NCBI RefSeq assembly: GCF_026341035.1
Contig: NZ_JAPEOQ010000001.1
Location: forward strand, 4,526,001 to 4,590,000
Length of the DNA stretch: 64,000 nucleotides
From: Streptomyces sp. NBC_01016
Lineage (GTDB): Bacteria; Actinomycetota; Actinomycetes; Streptomycetales; Streptomycetaceae
Reading direction: 5' to 3'
Under the pieces are notes generated by a model that saw only the letters and a program-made list of their open reading frames with translations, searched no databases and was not told the origin of the DNA. The translations under genes and the position numbers were made by a program. Positions 1-8,335 of this stretch are shown here, in pieces (position 1 is the first letter of the stretch; every line of letters begins with the position of its first letter).

Positions 1-1
1 C

Positions 2-172
2 GTGCTCGGCGAGATCCGTCAGACCGCCCGCTCCACCGGACGTGCCTATCGCGCTCGGTTCGCTTTGCACGTCACTGTCGAAGACGCCCTTGTCACCAGG
101 CACCACGTCTACGAAGACAGCCTTGCCGTCGCCCAGGCATTCGACACGAAGGGGTCAAGTGAGGATCGGTGA
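2..172 (+). CDS. NTF2/SnoaL-like family protein, C-terminal fragment
   Basis: An open frame enters from the left edge and stops with TGA at 170-172, giving 56 residues. The visible part reads as the last two strands of a nuclear-transport-factor-2/SnoaL-like alpha+beta barrel: a run of aromatic and Arg residues (YRARF), then LHVTVEDALVTRHHVYEDSLAVAQAF. That ending, with the HHVYEDSL segment, is typical of small Streptomyces NTF2-like proteins. The 5' end is outside the window, so function, length and start cannot be judged. Codon use matches the neighbours. It runs towards the convergent hydrolase that ends at 261. Confidence 0.7.
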   Translation: MLGEIRQTARSTGRAYRARFALHVTVEDALVTRHHVYEDSLAVAQAFDTKGSSEDR

Positions 173-260
173 GGCATCAGTGAAGTGGTCCGGCGCAGCC
201 GCTCGTTGAGGGCTGCGGTCAGCGCTGCCGCCTCGTCGAGTGCGTGGGGCCGGCTCTGCG

Positions 261-1343
261 TCACGCGCTCTGCCGGGCGCTGGGGAGGGTCGGCAGGACG
301 TGGGTCAGGAGGAAGTCGAGGAAGAGGTCGGGCCGCTTGTAGGCGGCGAAGTGGCCGGTGTCCTCGATCAGGGTGAATTCCTTGACCGGTGCCTGGACGT
401 CGTCGAAGAAGGCGCGGGCGCGTGCCGGTGTGTTCACCAGGTCGCAGGCGCCCTGGACGACGAAGAACGGGACGTCGAACCGGGTGCCGTCCGCCCAGTC
501 GTCGAGAGAGGCGGTGGCGGGCAGTACGGCCGCGGAGGCCATGAAGCTCTTGAAGAAGGTGCCGATCTCGCGCAGGGAGTGCAGCGGCGAGTACCACAGC
601 GACTTCATTACCACGGACTTCATCGCGGCGAAGGTGTGCGGGTCGGTGGCGGAGGCGAAGCGGCTGAAGTGGCTGAACTGCTGGGCGTTCCAGACGCTTT
701 GGTCGGGTCCCATATCGCGTACAGCGGCCAGTTCCTTCTTCTTGCCCGCACGCTCGAGCCGGTCCAGCGCGGCGTAGTAGTCGGAGGTGTCCCGGCCGCC
801 GTCGAAGATCTTCTGGTCGGTCCCGATGTACGCGTCGACCAGGTCGGGGCGGCTGCGCGCGATGCGCATCGCCACGGCGCTGCCGAAGGAGCATCCCAGC
901 AGGACGACCCGTTGCACACCGAGGCGCTCCCTTATGTGCTCCACCACTTCGACCGCGTCCCGCAGCAGCCGCTCGAACGTCATCTCGCCCTGCCCCTTCG
1001 CGCCGGAGCGGCGCAGGGTCTTTCCGGTGCCGCGCATGTCCCAGCGCACCAGGGTGACGTGCCGCTCCCAGTCGCGGGAGATATTGGCCAGGATCGAGTT
1101 GGACGAGCCGGGACCGCCGTGCAGTTCGACCACGACCGGGTTGGCGCGGTCCTCGCCCCGGACGCAGAGCCACTGGTCGAGTCCGCCGATCCGGGTGAAG
1201 TACTGCTCGTCGATGCCCTGGTCGGCGGTGATGCGCAGACGGCGGGCGTTGCCGGAACGGACGATCGCACGGCGTGTGAGGAGACCGGCTACAGGGACGG
1301 CGACGGTGACGGCTGCGGCGGCGGGAATGACGATGCCAAGCAT
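261..1343 (-). CDS. alpha/beta hydrolase, proline iminopeptidase-like
   Basis: 360 residues. A hydrophobic N-terminus (about residues 1-22) may be a membrane anchor or signal. The oxyanion motif HGGPGSS is at residues 75-81, followed by DMRGTGKT near 102 and the nucleophile elbow GCSFGS at 150-155 (Ser152 as nucleophile); a late DTGHFAAY segment supplies the catalytic His. This arrangement is that of the proline iminopeptidase/epoxide-hydrolase branch of the fold; the substrate is unknown. The ATG at 1343 has a good CTGGAGG ribosome site 5 nt upstream. The gene is divergent from a TetR gene, with two operator-like repeats between them, so it is probably that regulator's target. Confidence 0.85.
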   Translation of the reverse strand: MLGIVIPAAAAVTVAVPVAGLLTRRAIVRSGNARRLRITADQGIDEQYFTRIGGLDQWLCVRGEDRANPVVVELHGGPGSSNSILANISRDWERHVTLVRWDMRGTGKTLRRSGAKGQGEMTFERLLRDAVEVVEHIRERLGVQRVVLLGCSFGSAVAMRIARSRPDLVDAYIGTDQKIFDGGRDTSDYYAALDRLERAGKKKELAAVRDMGPDQSVWNAQQFSHFSRFASATDPHTFAAMKSVVMKSLWYSPLHSLREIGTFFKSFMASAAVLPATASLDDWADGTRFDVPFFVVQGACDLVNTPARARAFFDDVQAPVKEFTLIEDTGHFAAYKRPDLFLDFLLTHVLPTLPSARQSA

Positions 1344-1381
1344 GGAGACCTCCAGAAGCTGTGGTTATGGACCCAATAACC

Positions 1382-1423
1382 GTGTACGTGATACGCCATT
1401 CATTGTTGTGTATGTTATACGCA
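1382..1423. promoter_or_regulatory. paired TetR operator-like repeats
   Basis: Two 16-nt direct copies occur between the divergent hydrolase and TetR genes: GTGTACGTGATACGCC at 1382-1397 and GTGTATGTTATACGCA at 1408-1423, 26 nt start to start. Each is itself an imperfect inverted repeat (GYGTAY-N3-ATACGC). The stretch is AT-rich compared with its surroundings. Such sites in the gap next to a TetR gene usually bind that regulator. No protein-binding data exist here, so the assignment is inference. Confidence 0.6.
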
Positions 1424-1481
1424 GTTGTTGGGTGGAGGGCAATACCCCAGGGTGTCCGTCCGCGGAAAGGAGGCCGGGGCC

Positions 1482-2258
1482 GTGCCGGCGAACAAGGAGA
1501 ACAGTCGGGATCCGGGCGCCAGCCTCGCGCTGCTGTGGGGCGAGGGGGACAGCCGTCCGCGACGGGGCCCGAAACCGAAGTTCACGCCCGCTCAAGTGGC
1601 CCTCGGCGGTGTCGAGATCGCCGACGCCGAAGGGCTGGAGTCCCTCTCCATGCAGCGGGTGGCCGAGCTGCTCGGGGTCACCACGATGGCCCTCTACCGT
1701 TACGTCCCCGGCAAGCCCGACCTCATCGACCTGATGGTCGACACGGTGCTCAGCGACCCGCCCGACCTCGACCGCGTCCCGGACGGCTGGCGCCCCCGTC
1801 TCGAAGCCTGGGCCCGTGCCTGCCGGCACGTCTACCGCGCCCACCCCTGGATCCTGACCGCGACGGGCCTACGGCGCCACGCGATGGGCCCGCACCAGGT
1901 GGCCTGGTTGGATGCGGCCCTTGCCGCCCTCGAACCGACAGGGCTCAGTGCCCGCCACCGCCACGACGCCGCCATCCTCGTCCTGAGCCTGGTACGCAAC
2001 CTCACCCAGGAGGCGCTCGACGCCACCGAGGCGGGCGACGAGGAGTGGAACCGGCTGACCACTCACCAACTCACCGCGCACGCCGACCGGTTCCCCGCCC
2101 TCACCCGGGCCGTCGCCGAAGGCGCCTTCACCCCCACCGACGACGACCCCCTCACCTTCGGCCTCACCTGCGTACTCGACGGCATCCAAGGACTCGTGGA
2201 GCGTGCCGACCGCGAGCAGCGCCTCGTTCGGCGGACCCCCACACCTCACGAGGATTGA
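1482..2258 (+). CDS. TetR/AcrR family transcriptional regulator
   Basis: 258 residues from a GTG at 1482. An upstream ATG at 1425 is in frame, but the GTG has an AAAGGAGG site 8 nt before it, so it is the better start. The N-terminal winged DNA-binding part is at about residues 35-85, with the recognition helix in VAELLGVTTMALYRYVPGKP, which is classic TetR. The C-terminal half is an all-helical ligand and dimer domain of the TetR_C type. It is divergent from the hydrolase at 261-1343, with paired repeats in the gap. Likely an autorepressor that also controls the hydrolase; ligand unknown. Confidence 0.9.
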   Translation: MPANKENSRDPGASLALLWGEGDSRPRRGPKPKFTPAQVALGGVEIADAEGLESLSMQRVAELLGVTTMALYRYVPGKPDLIDLMVDTVLSDPPDLDRVPDGWRPRLEAWARACRHVYRAHPWILTATGLRRHAMGPHQVAWLDAALAALEPTGLSARHRHDAAILVLSLVRNLTQEALDATEAGDEEWNRLTTHQLTAHADRFPALTRAVAEGAFTPTDDDPLTFGLTCVLDGIQGLVERADREQRLVRRTPTPHED

Positions 2259-2357
2259 CCATCCACACCCCAACGGCCCACTCCCGCAACAGGACCTAGT
2301 CGATCCGCTCGAAGGGCTGCTCGCTGTCCTCGTCGCCGGTCCGGGGGCTGTGGACGG

Positions 2358-3083
2358 CTACGGACGTCGTGCCACGAAGACGAATTCCTTGCCCGGTCGG
2401 TCGGGTGCCCCGCGGACGTCCGTCACCAGGTAGCCGCTCGCGAGCAGGTCGCTCTCGACCTCCTCCCGGTCACGGAAGCGCAGCGTCGAGTCCGAGGTCA
2501 GGGTCTGTCCGTCCGTGGCGAACACGTAGGTCTGGCGGAAGGTGACCAACGGACCGTCCACCCGGGTCAGTTGAATCCATGTCTCGACCGGCCCGACACC
2601 GGGGATGTCGGTCACCTGGTGGGTGCGGTCACGGGTCCACTCCTCCCAGGCGCGGCGGGCCGGGTCGCGGGTCTCGAAGACGAGGTGCCCGCCGGGGCGC
2701 AGGGCTTCGTAGGCGCCCTGCAAGGTGCTCTGCCACGCCCGTGGGTCGGCGATCGCCTGGGCGACGTTGGCCGTCATCGTCGCGAGGTCGACCCGGAGCG
2801 GCGGGAGGGTCGTGGCGTCGCCGTCGACCCACCGCACCCGCTCGCCGCCGGGCTTGCCGCGGGCCACGTCGAGGGATGCCGGGGCGGGGTCGACCCCGAC
2901 GACCTCGATGCCGCGGTCCGCCAGGAGAAGCGCGAAGACCCCTGTGCCGCACCCGATGTCCAGCACCCGGCGCGCCTCGCATTCCTTCGCGATCCGGAGG
3001 TAGGCGTCGAGGTCGCCGCGGTCCGGGTCGAGGAGGTCGTAGATCGCGGCGAGCCGGGGGTGTCCGAAACATGCGTCAGTCAT
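2358..3083 (-). CDS. class I SAM-dependent methyltransferase
   Basis: 241 residues from the ATG at 3083; the frame is open further upstream but without support for a start. Motif I, VLDIGCGTGVF (about residues 40-50), is a clear AdoMet-binding loop, followed by the acidic end of strand 2 (VVGVDPAP) and by DGDATTLP. The C-terminal half with a beta-rich YVFATDGQTLTSDSTLRF stretch is usual for small stand-alone methyltransferases annotated as class I Rossmann-fold enzymes. The acceptor cannot be inferred. No Shine-Dalgarno sequence is obvious before the ATG. It lies downstream of the dehydratase gene on the same strand, about 100 bp away across a tandem repeat. Confidence 0.85.
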   Translation of the reverse strand: MTDACFGHPRLAAIYDLLDPDRGDLDAYLRIAKECEARRVLDIGCGTGVFALLLADRGIEVVGVDPAPASLDVARGKPGGERVRWVDGDATTLPPLRVDLATMTANVAQAIADPRAWQSTLQGAYEALRPGGHLVFETRDPARRAWEEWTRDRTHQVTDIPGVGPVETWIQLTRVDGPLVTFRQTYVFATDGQTLTSDSTLRFRDREEVESDLLASGYLVTDVRGAPDRPGKEFVFVARRP

Positions 3084-3124
3084 GCGGTCGACGGTAGGCA
3101 CGGACGGACTCTTTGTCCCGCCGA

Positions 3125-3215
3125 TGAGCGGGCTCGACCGCACCCGTTGTCCTGTCAGTGAGTGGGCACATCCGCACTCGTTTTCCCGTCAGTGAGTGGG
3201 CTCGACCGCACCCGT
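3125..3215. repeat. 34-bp tandem repeat, 2.7 copies
   Basis: Copies begin at 3125, 3159 and 3193 with TGAGYGGGCWCRWCCGCA and period 34. The third copy codes for the last residues and stop of the dehydratase gene (stop at 3189-3191), so the repeat looks like a duplicated 3' end of that gene running into the intergenic space. Copies 1 and 3 share a 23-nt core; copy 2 is more diverged. Confidence 0.85.
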
Positions 3216-4154
3216 CAGGTCCGACGGGTCCGTGTTCGCGCCGCACAGCAGCACGGCGACCCGCTCGCCGGGCGCGGGTCGGTAGGCGCCCGAGAGCAGG
3301 GCCGCCGCGGCCGCCGCCGTGCCGTGCTCGACGGCCAACCGGTACCGGTCCCAGACCGCACGGCGGGCCCGGACGATGGCCTCGTCGGTCACGAGGACCG
3401 GCTCGGCCCCCGTGGCGCGGGCGGCCTCGAAGGCGATGTCGCCGATCCGGCTCGCGCCGAGCGAGTCCGCGGCGACGCCCGAGACGGGCACGGTCACCGG
3501 TCCGTCCGCGGCGAGTGCCGCGTGCAGCGTCGGCGCGTTCTCCGGCTCGACGGCGACGACCCTGGCCCGGCCCGCGAGGGCGGTGGCCACCCCCGCCATG
3601 AGCCCGCCGCCACCGACGGCCACCAGTACGGTGTCCAGCTCGCCCGCGGTCTGCTCCCACAGTTCGAGGCCGATCGTGCCCTGCCCCGCGCCCACCGCGG
3701 GCTGGTCGTAGGCGTGACAGAACAGGGCGCCGGAATCGGCGGCCCGCTTGGTCGCGGCCTCGTAGGCGTCGTTGTACTTCACGCCGACCTGCACCACGTC
3801 CGCGCCCAGCTCGCGCAGCTTGGCCACCTTCACGGCGGGCGCCGTCTCGGGCACGAACACCTCGGCGCGGGTGCCCAGTTGGGCGGCGGCGTACGCGAAG
3901 GCGAGCCCCGCGTTGCCACCGGAGGCGGCGACCACCCCGGCATCGGTCAACAGGCCCCGGTCCGTCGCGGTGAGCAGATGGTTGAAGGCGCCGCGGGCCT
4001 TGAACGAGCCGGTGTGCTGCAACAGTTCGAGCTTGAGCCAGGCCCGCCAGGCCGTCGGCGCGAACTCCTGCGGAGCCACCTCCATGAGCGGGGTGCGCCG
4101 CACGCGCCCGCCGATGCGCCGGGCTGCCGACTCGACATCTTCCAGAGTGATCAA
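3189..4154 (-). CDS. PLP-dependent threonine/serine dehydratase
   Basis: 321 residues. The start is TTG (4152-4154), supported by AAAGG 7 nt upstream. It is a fold-type II PLP enzyme: the Schiff-base lysine is in HTGSFKARGAF (Lys52), the substrate loop is ASGGNAGLA (about 77-85), and the phosphate-binding glycine loop is VGGGGLMAG (about 175-183). The length fits short catabolic threonine/serine dehydratases or racemases without an ACT domain; it deaminates a hydroxy-amino acid to a 2-oxo acid and ammonia. It follows the MmyB-type regulator by 31 bp on the same strand and is probably cotranscribed. A serine racemase role cannot be excluded. Confidence 0.88.
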   Translation of the reverse strand: MITLEDVESAARRIGGRVRRTPLMEVAPQEFAPTAWRAWLKLELLQHTGSFKARGAFNHLLTATDRGLLTDAGVVAASGGNAGLAFAYAAAQLGTRAEVFVPETAPAVKVAKLRELGADVVQVGVKYNDAYEAATKRAADSGALFCHAYDQPAVGAGQGTIGLELWEQTAGELDTVLVAVGGGGLMAGVATALAGRARVVAVEPENAPTLHAALAADGPVTVPVSGVAADSLGASRIGDIAFEAARATGAEPVLVTDEAIVRARRAVWDRYRLAVEHGTAAAAAALLSGAYRPAPGERVAVLLCGANTDPSDLTGAVEPTH

Positions 4155-4185
4155 AACGTGCCTTTCTGCGAATGCCTGCTGATGT

Positions 4186-5031
4186 CTACGGAGCCGTGGT
4201 CCGCGCGGACAACCGGTCCAGTGCCGACTGGCTGTCCTCGTCCGCCGCGCGGAAGATCAGCAGGCGCTGATCCGGGTCCTGCACGGGCATGAGCACCTCG
4301 AACCGCACCGTGATCACACCCACGTCCGGATGCCGCACCGCCTTGTCCCCCCGACCGTTGACCTGGATGTCCCGCTCGGCCCACAGCCGCGCGAACGTCT
4401 CGTCCCCGGCGAGGAACTCGGCGATGAGATCGCTCAGCGCCCGGTCCTCCGGATGCGCGGCCCACGCGGAGCGCAGGTGCGCGACCCCCTCCCGCAGAAC
4501 GCGGTCCCGGTCGACGTAGAACTCGCGGATCCGCGGATGCATCAGGCACAGCCACATCGCGTTGCGGCGCGCAGGCGGCAGGGTGTCGAAGTCCAGGAGC
4601 AGGTCCGCCATTTCGCGGTTCCAGGCCAGGATGTCGAACCGGTGGTTCATCAGCATCGCCGGCAGCGGCGACAGGTCGGTGACCAGGCGGGCCAGTGACG
4701 GCTCCGCGCTCGCGGACGGCTCGGCGGCGGTGCGGGGGCGCTGCTGGGCCAGGTCGAAGAGGTAGGACCGTTCGACGGGGGACAGGCGCAGCGCGCCGGC
4801 GAGCGCCTCCACGACGTCCGCGGAGGGCCGCAGCCCGCGGGCCTGTTCGAGGCGCACGACGTAGTCGACGCTGACCCCGGCCAGCTCGGCGACCTCCTCG
4901 CGGCGCAGCCCCGGAGTCCGGCGGGTCCCGCGCCGCGGCGGCATGCCGAGTGCGCGCGGATCCAGCCGCTCGCGTCGGGCACGCAGGAAGGCGGCCAGCT
5001 CCTGCGCGGTGTCCACGGTGTGCGTCGTCAT
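4186..5031 (-). CDS. XRE-type regulator with MmyB-like ligand domain
   Basis: 281 residues. The N-terminus holds an Xre helix-turn-helix with the family signature PGLRREEVAELAGVSVDYVVRLEQAR (written in pieces: PGLRREEVAELAG then VSVDYVVRLEQAR, about residues 43-68). The rest is the MmyB-like PAS-related domain with the usual PLPAMLMNHRFDILAWN segment near 150, thought to bind a lipid-like ligand. This family is very common in Streptomyces and often controls an adjacent divergent oxidoreductase, here the aldo/keto reductase at 5200. The dehydratase at 3189-4154 follows on the same strand. Confidence 0.9.
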   Translation of the reverse strand: MTTHTVDTAQELAAFLRARRERLDPRALGMPPRRGTRRTPGLRREEVAELAGVSVDYVVRLEQARGLRPSADVVEALAGALRLSPVERSYLFDLAQQRPRTAAEPSASAEPSLARLVTDLSPLPAMLMNHRFDILAWNREMADLLLDFDTLPPARRNAMWLCLMHPRIREFYVDRDRVLREGVAHLRSAWAAHPEDRALSDLIAEFLAGDETFARLWAERDIQVNGRGDKAVRHPDVGVITVRFEVLMPVQDPDQRLLIFRAADEDSQSALDRLSARTTAP

Positions 5032-5034
5032 GGT

Positions 5035-5047
5035 CGTTGCAACAACG
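5035..5047. promoter_or_regulatory. small inverted repeat before the MmyB-type regulator
   Basis: CGTTG-CAA-CAACG is a perfect 5-bp-arm inverted repeat 3 nt upstream of the regulator's start codon, in the gap shared with the divergent aldo/keto reductase. Its place fits an autoregulatory operator, but the arms are short and it could be chance. Confidence 0.3.
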
Positions 5048-5199
5048 AGGGTGGGACCGGCGTTCCCAGGATCCGCCTTCCCTTATGCGCGGCCCGCGAC
5101 GGGCAGAGCCTGGTTCCCGTCAGCAGAACACGAACGCAGCGCAATACGAGCACGGCAGAACGCGTGCACCGCAGCACACGAACACAGGAGAACCACACG

Positions 5200-6255
5200 A
5201 TGTCCCTCACCCTCGACACCTACCGGCTGCTCGGCCGCTCCGGCCTCCGGGTCTCCCCGCTGGCGCTCGGCACCGCCACCTTCGGCACCGAATCGGGCTG
5301 GGGCGCGGAGCGGGACGAGGCGCGCAAGCTGTTCGACCTGTACGTCGAGCGCGGCGGGAACTTCCTCGACACCGCCGACACCTACAACAACGGCAGCTCC
5401 GAGCGCCTGCTGGGCGCCTTCGCCCGCGACCGGCGCGACAGCCTCGTACTGGCGACGAAGTACACGACGCTGCGCACGCCCGGCGACCCGAACTCGGGCG
5501 GCGGCCACCGCAAGAACCTGTTCGCCGCGGTGGAGGAGAGTCTGCGCCGCCTCGACACCGACCGTATCGACGTGCTCTACCTCCACGTATGGGACGACAC
5601 GACGCCGGTCGAGGAGACCCTGCGCGCCCTGGACGACCTGGTCCGGCAGGGCAAGATCCTCTACGTGGCGATCTGCAACGCCCCGGCATGGCAGGTGGCG
5701 CGCATGCAGACCATCGCCGAGCTGCGCGGCTGGTCGCCGCTGGTCGCGCTGCAGATCGAGTACAACCTGATCGAGCGCGGCGGGGAGCGCGACCTGATCC
5801 CGATGGCACGCGAGCTGGGCCTCGGGGTGATCCCCTACTCGCCCCTCGGCGGCGGCGTGCTCACCGGAAAGTACGGCCGCGACGACCTCCGCCCGGCGGA
5901 GGCCGACGGCACCCGCAGGAACTTCAACCTCGCGCTGGGCACCCTCACCGAACGCAATCTCGCCATCGCCGACGCGGTGAAGGAGGTCGCCGGGGACCTG
6001 GGCCGCACACCCGCCCAGATCGCCCTCGCCTGGACGCTGCGGAACCCGGGGGTGACGGCACCGATCATCGGCGCCCGTACCCCCGAGCAGCTGAAGGACA
6101 ATCTGGGGGCCCTGGAGGTCGACCTCACCGACGCCCACCTGTCGCGCCTCGACGAGGCGAGCGCCATCGAACTCGGTTTCCCGCACGACATGCTCGCGAG
6201 CGGGCACATCCGGGCGGTGACGAGGGGAGACCTCAAGTTCGACCGGCAGGACTGA
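5200..6255 (+). CDS. aldo/keto reductase
   Basis: 351 residues from the ATG at 5200, preceded by CAGGAG at 5185-5190. All four catalytic residues of the family can be placed: Asp57 and Tyr62 in NFLDTADTYNNGSSE, Lys87 in LATKYTT, and His129 in LYLHVWDD. The C-terminal NADPH-binding part has APIIGARTPEQLKDNL. Length and the GRSGLRVSPLALGTATFG opening place it with the AKR groups close to YghZ and AKR11/12, which reduce aldehydes or ketones. It is divergent from the MmyB-type regulator; the 170-bp leader holds no other gene. Substrate unknown. Confidence 0.9.
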   Translation: MSLTLDTYRLLGRSGLRVSPLALGTATFGTESGWGAERDEARKLFDLYVERGGNFLDTADTYNNGSSERLLGAFARDRRDSLVLATKYTTLRTPGDPNSGGGHRKNLFAAVEESLRRLDTDRIDVLYLHVWDDTTPVEETLRALDDLVRQGKILYVAICNAPAWQVARMQTIAELRGWSPLVALQIEYNLIERGGERDLIPMARELGLGVIPYSPLGGGVLTGKYGRDDLRPAEADGTRRNFNLALGTLTERNLAIADAVKEVAGDLGRTPAQIALAWTLRNPGVTAPIIGARTPEQLKDNLGALEVDLTDAHLSRLDEASAIELGFPHDMLASGHIRAVTRGDLKFDRQD

Positions 6256-6258
6256 CGC

Positions 6259-6352
6259 GATCGTCCTAAGTGGCAGGGCCGACGCGGTCGTCCGAAGCGG
6301 AAGGGCTGACACGGTCGTCCGAAGCGGCAGGACCGACACGGTCGTCCGAAGC
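6259..6352. repeat. 27-bp tandem repeat, 3.5 copies, coding
   Basis: Units start at 6259, 6286, 6313 and 6340 with the core GRTCGTCCKAAGYGG and period 27. Copies 1-3 code on the minus strand for the last residues of the ornithine cyclodeaminase-like gene as nine-residue units (ASDDRVGPA, ASDDRVSPS, ASDDRVGPA), and copy 0 contains its stop codon (6266-6268). Confidence 0.9.
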
Positions 6353-7273
6353 CCGCACCGCCGCGTCCGCGACCACCGCGTCCTGCCAGGCCATGCCCGA
6401 GCCCTTGAACAGCACGGGCCGGTCGGTGGCGTACTGCGACTCGTCGCGTACGACCCGTGCCATGGGGAGCAGCCGCTCGGCCGGCAGGACGCCCTCCGCC
6501 ACGGGGATCACGATGTCGCCGCACTCCCGCAGCGCCGTGTCCGGGTCCTCCACGATCACCTGGGCGCGGGCCGCCAGGGCCGAGTCCACCTCGCGGGCGT
6601 CGGCGTCGTGCGAACCGACGGCCAGCACGACGGCGTCGTCGCCGAGGAGGGCCGAGTCGAAGAGCGGGGTGGGGGAGGGTGTCGCGCACACCACGAGGTC
6701 GGCGCGCCGCACCCACGCCTCGGCGTCCGCCGTCGCCACCACGCTGTCGTCCCCGACCAGCGCCGCATCCGCCCGCGACGGATCCCGTACGACGTACGTC
6801 ACCTCGGCCAGATCGGCGCCGACATCACGCAACGTCCGTACGTGACCGGCCCCTTGAGGCCCCGCGCCGAACACCACGACCCGCCACCGCCGCCCCGGCC
6901 GGGTCAGCAGCGGCAGCACCGCCGCCACCGATACGGCAGGCGTACGCAGCGTGGTCAGCGCCGCGCCGTCGACGACCGCGGCGGGTGCGTACGACGGCGG
7001 GCGGAAGACGAGGTGGACGCCCTGGATGCGGGGCAGGCCGCGGTCGGCGTTGGCGGGGACGGCCGAGATCGCCTTCACCCCGACACCGAACGCGGACGCG
7101 GCGGGCATCGCGAGCAACTGGCCCTGGTCTTCCGGGAGTTCGAGGATCGAGCGGGGCGGCCCCGCGGCCGCCGGGTCGAGCCCGCCGATGAGTGCCTCGC
7201 GGATCGCGGTGACCGCCGCGCGGGGCGGCAGCAGTTTCGTCAGCTCGTCGGCGCCGATGTACTCGATCTGCAT
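6266..7273 (-). CDS. ornithine cyclodeaminase/mu-crystallin family protein
   Basis: 335 residues from the ATG at 7273 (AGGA about 8 nt upstream; an in-frame GTG at 7312 is a weaker option). The signature NAD(P)-binding loop is GAGPQGAGH (residues 136-144), preceded by the family segment ALTTLRTPAVS (105-115) and the lysine motif VGVKAISA near 67. Members deaminate or reduce cyclic imino acids or act as alanine/opine dehydrogenases; the exact reaction is open. The C-terminal ~30 residues are three nine-residue repeats (ASDDRVxPx) that lie beyond the normal end of the fold. The gene is convergent with the aldo/keto reductase, 10 bp apart. Confidence 0.85.
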   Translation of the reverse strand: MQIEYIGADELTKLLPPRAAVTAIREALIGGLDPAAAGPPRSILELPEDQGQLLAMPAASAFGVGVKAISAVPANADRGLPRIQGVHLVFRPPSYAPAAVVDGAALTTLRTPAVSVAAVLPLLTRPGRRWRVVVFGAGPQGAGHVRTLRDVGADLAEVTYVVRDPSRADAALVGDDSVVATADAEAWVRRADLVVCATPSPTPLFDSALLGDDAVVLAVGSHDADAREVDSALAARAQVIVEDPDTALRECGDIVIPVAEGVLPAERLLPMARVVRDESQYATDRPVLFKGSGMAWQDAVVADAAVRASDDRVGPAASDDRVSPSASDDRVGPAT

Positions 7274-7327
7274 CAACCGATCCTGTTCGCGTGGGTGAGA
7301 ACGGTTGATCACCGTATCGCCGAACGG

Positions 7328-8062
7328 TCAGTCGGCCGAGCCCGCCGCGTCCCCACCCGCCTCCGGCTTCGTGTGCAGGATGTCGCGCACCTGGTCGGCG
7401 GCGCGCAGCATGCTCTCGCTGATGAAATCGCTGAAGCGGGCGATGTTCTCGAGCCGCGCGGCGGCCGGGGATTCGCGGCCGAGGACGGCGACGCCCTGCC
7501 GTGCGACCTCGGCGATCTGCGCGGTGCCGCGGGCGCTCGCGATCGTCGACTGGTACCAGACGTCGTCGTCGACGAGATAGCGCTCGCGACGCCCGGCGTC
7601 CCGCTCGCGCCGGATCAGGCCCTGTTCCTCGAGAAACGCGATCGACTTGGAGACGGACGCCGGGCTGACCTCCAGGCGCTGCACCAGGTCGGAGGCGGTG
7701 AGGCTCCCCGCGTCGCTGGTGAACAGGCACGTCAGCACGCGCGCCGTCATCTTGGGCATGCCCTGCTGCATGAGGAGGGTCGTGAACGTCTCCTCGTACT
7801 CGCGCACCGCCTCGTCGTCCCGGCCCGGAGTGTGCGCGGGCCCGCGCGGGACGGCCTGCTTGCGTCGGTGGGCGCGGCGTTCGGTGGCGCGGTGGGCGAG
7901 GTCGGAACGGTAGGACGTGGGCCCGCCGTTGCGCATCACCTCGCGGGTGATGGTCGAGGTGGGGCGCTCCAGGCGGCGGGCGATCTCGGCGTAGGCGAGA
8001 CCGTCGGCGAGCCCGAGTGAGATCTGCTGCCGTTCCTGCTGGGTGAGTCGGCCTCCCGGCAT
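7328..8062 (-). CDS. GbsR/MarR-type regulator with extra N-terminal HTH
   Basis: 244 residues from the ATG at 8062 (GGAGAG 9 nt upstream). Two DNA-binding parts are visible. Residues about 4-60 are an IS30-like HTH_38 domain (LTQQERQQISLGLADGLAYA then EIARRLERPTSTITREV). Residues about 95-170 are a GbsR/MarR winged helix (LTASDLVQRLEVSPASVSKS followed by a RRERDAGRRERYLVDDDVW wing). This two-HTH layout is recurrent in Streptomyces. It is divergent from the DUF4097 and hydrolase genes, with several TTGCGTT/CAACGG repeats in the 273-bp gap, and probably regulates both directions. Confidence 0.85.
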   Translation of the reverse strand: MPGGRLTQQERQQISLGLADGLAYAEIARRLERPTSTITREVMRNGGPTSYRSDLAHRATERRAHRRKQAVPRGPAHTPGRDDEAVREYEETFTTLLMQQGMPKMTARVLTCLFTSDAGSLTASDLVQRLEVSPASVSKSIAFLEEQGLIRRERDAGRRERYLVDDDVWYQSTIASARGTAQIAEVARQGVAVLGRESPAAARLENIARFSDFISESMLRAADQVRDILHTKPEAGGDAAGSAD

Positions 8063-8125
8063 CGCGAGCACCTCTCCGTCTTCCGCGTGTACCTGACCCC
8101 GGCAGCGTAGCGTTCATCGCCATCC

Positions 8126-8179
8126 CAATGCAACGGAATCTTGCGTTCTGTTGCGTTAGATCTCTACCCGTTGCAATGA
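8126..8179. promoter_or_regulatory. repeat-rich operator region of the GbsR-type regulator
   Basis: The gap between the divergent GbsR-type and DUF4097 genes holds a near-perfect inverted pair, CAATGCAACGG at 8126-8136 and CCGTTGCAATG at 8169-8179 (one mismatch), enclosing a direct repeat TTGCGTT-CTG-TTGCGTT at 8141-8157. A related AACGCAACG lies about 65 bp further right. The density of one short word in a non-coding gap suggests several binding sites for the two-HTH regulator. Confidence 0.5.
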
Positions 8180-8335
8180 AAATGCTCTTCTGGCCTGCGG
8201 TTAAGCCTTTCCAGTGCAATGTGACTGTTGCTCGATCATGAAACGCAACGTAGCTTTTCACTCATCGGAAACAGCGAGACGAAGAAGCAGCAAAGCAACG
8301 AGACGACGCAACAACAACAGCTCAAGGAGCTCACC

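Noticed and set aside
5083..6339. 418-codon minus-strand frame with LPLRTT repeats at its start
   Set aside because: Antisense to the aldo/keto reductase; the peptide repeats are the 27-bp DNA repeat read in the wrong frame.
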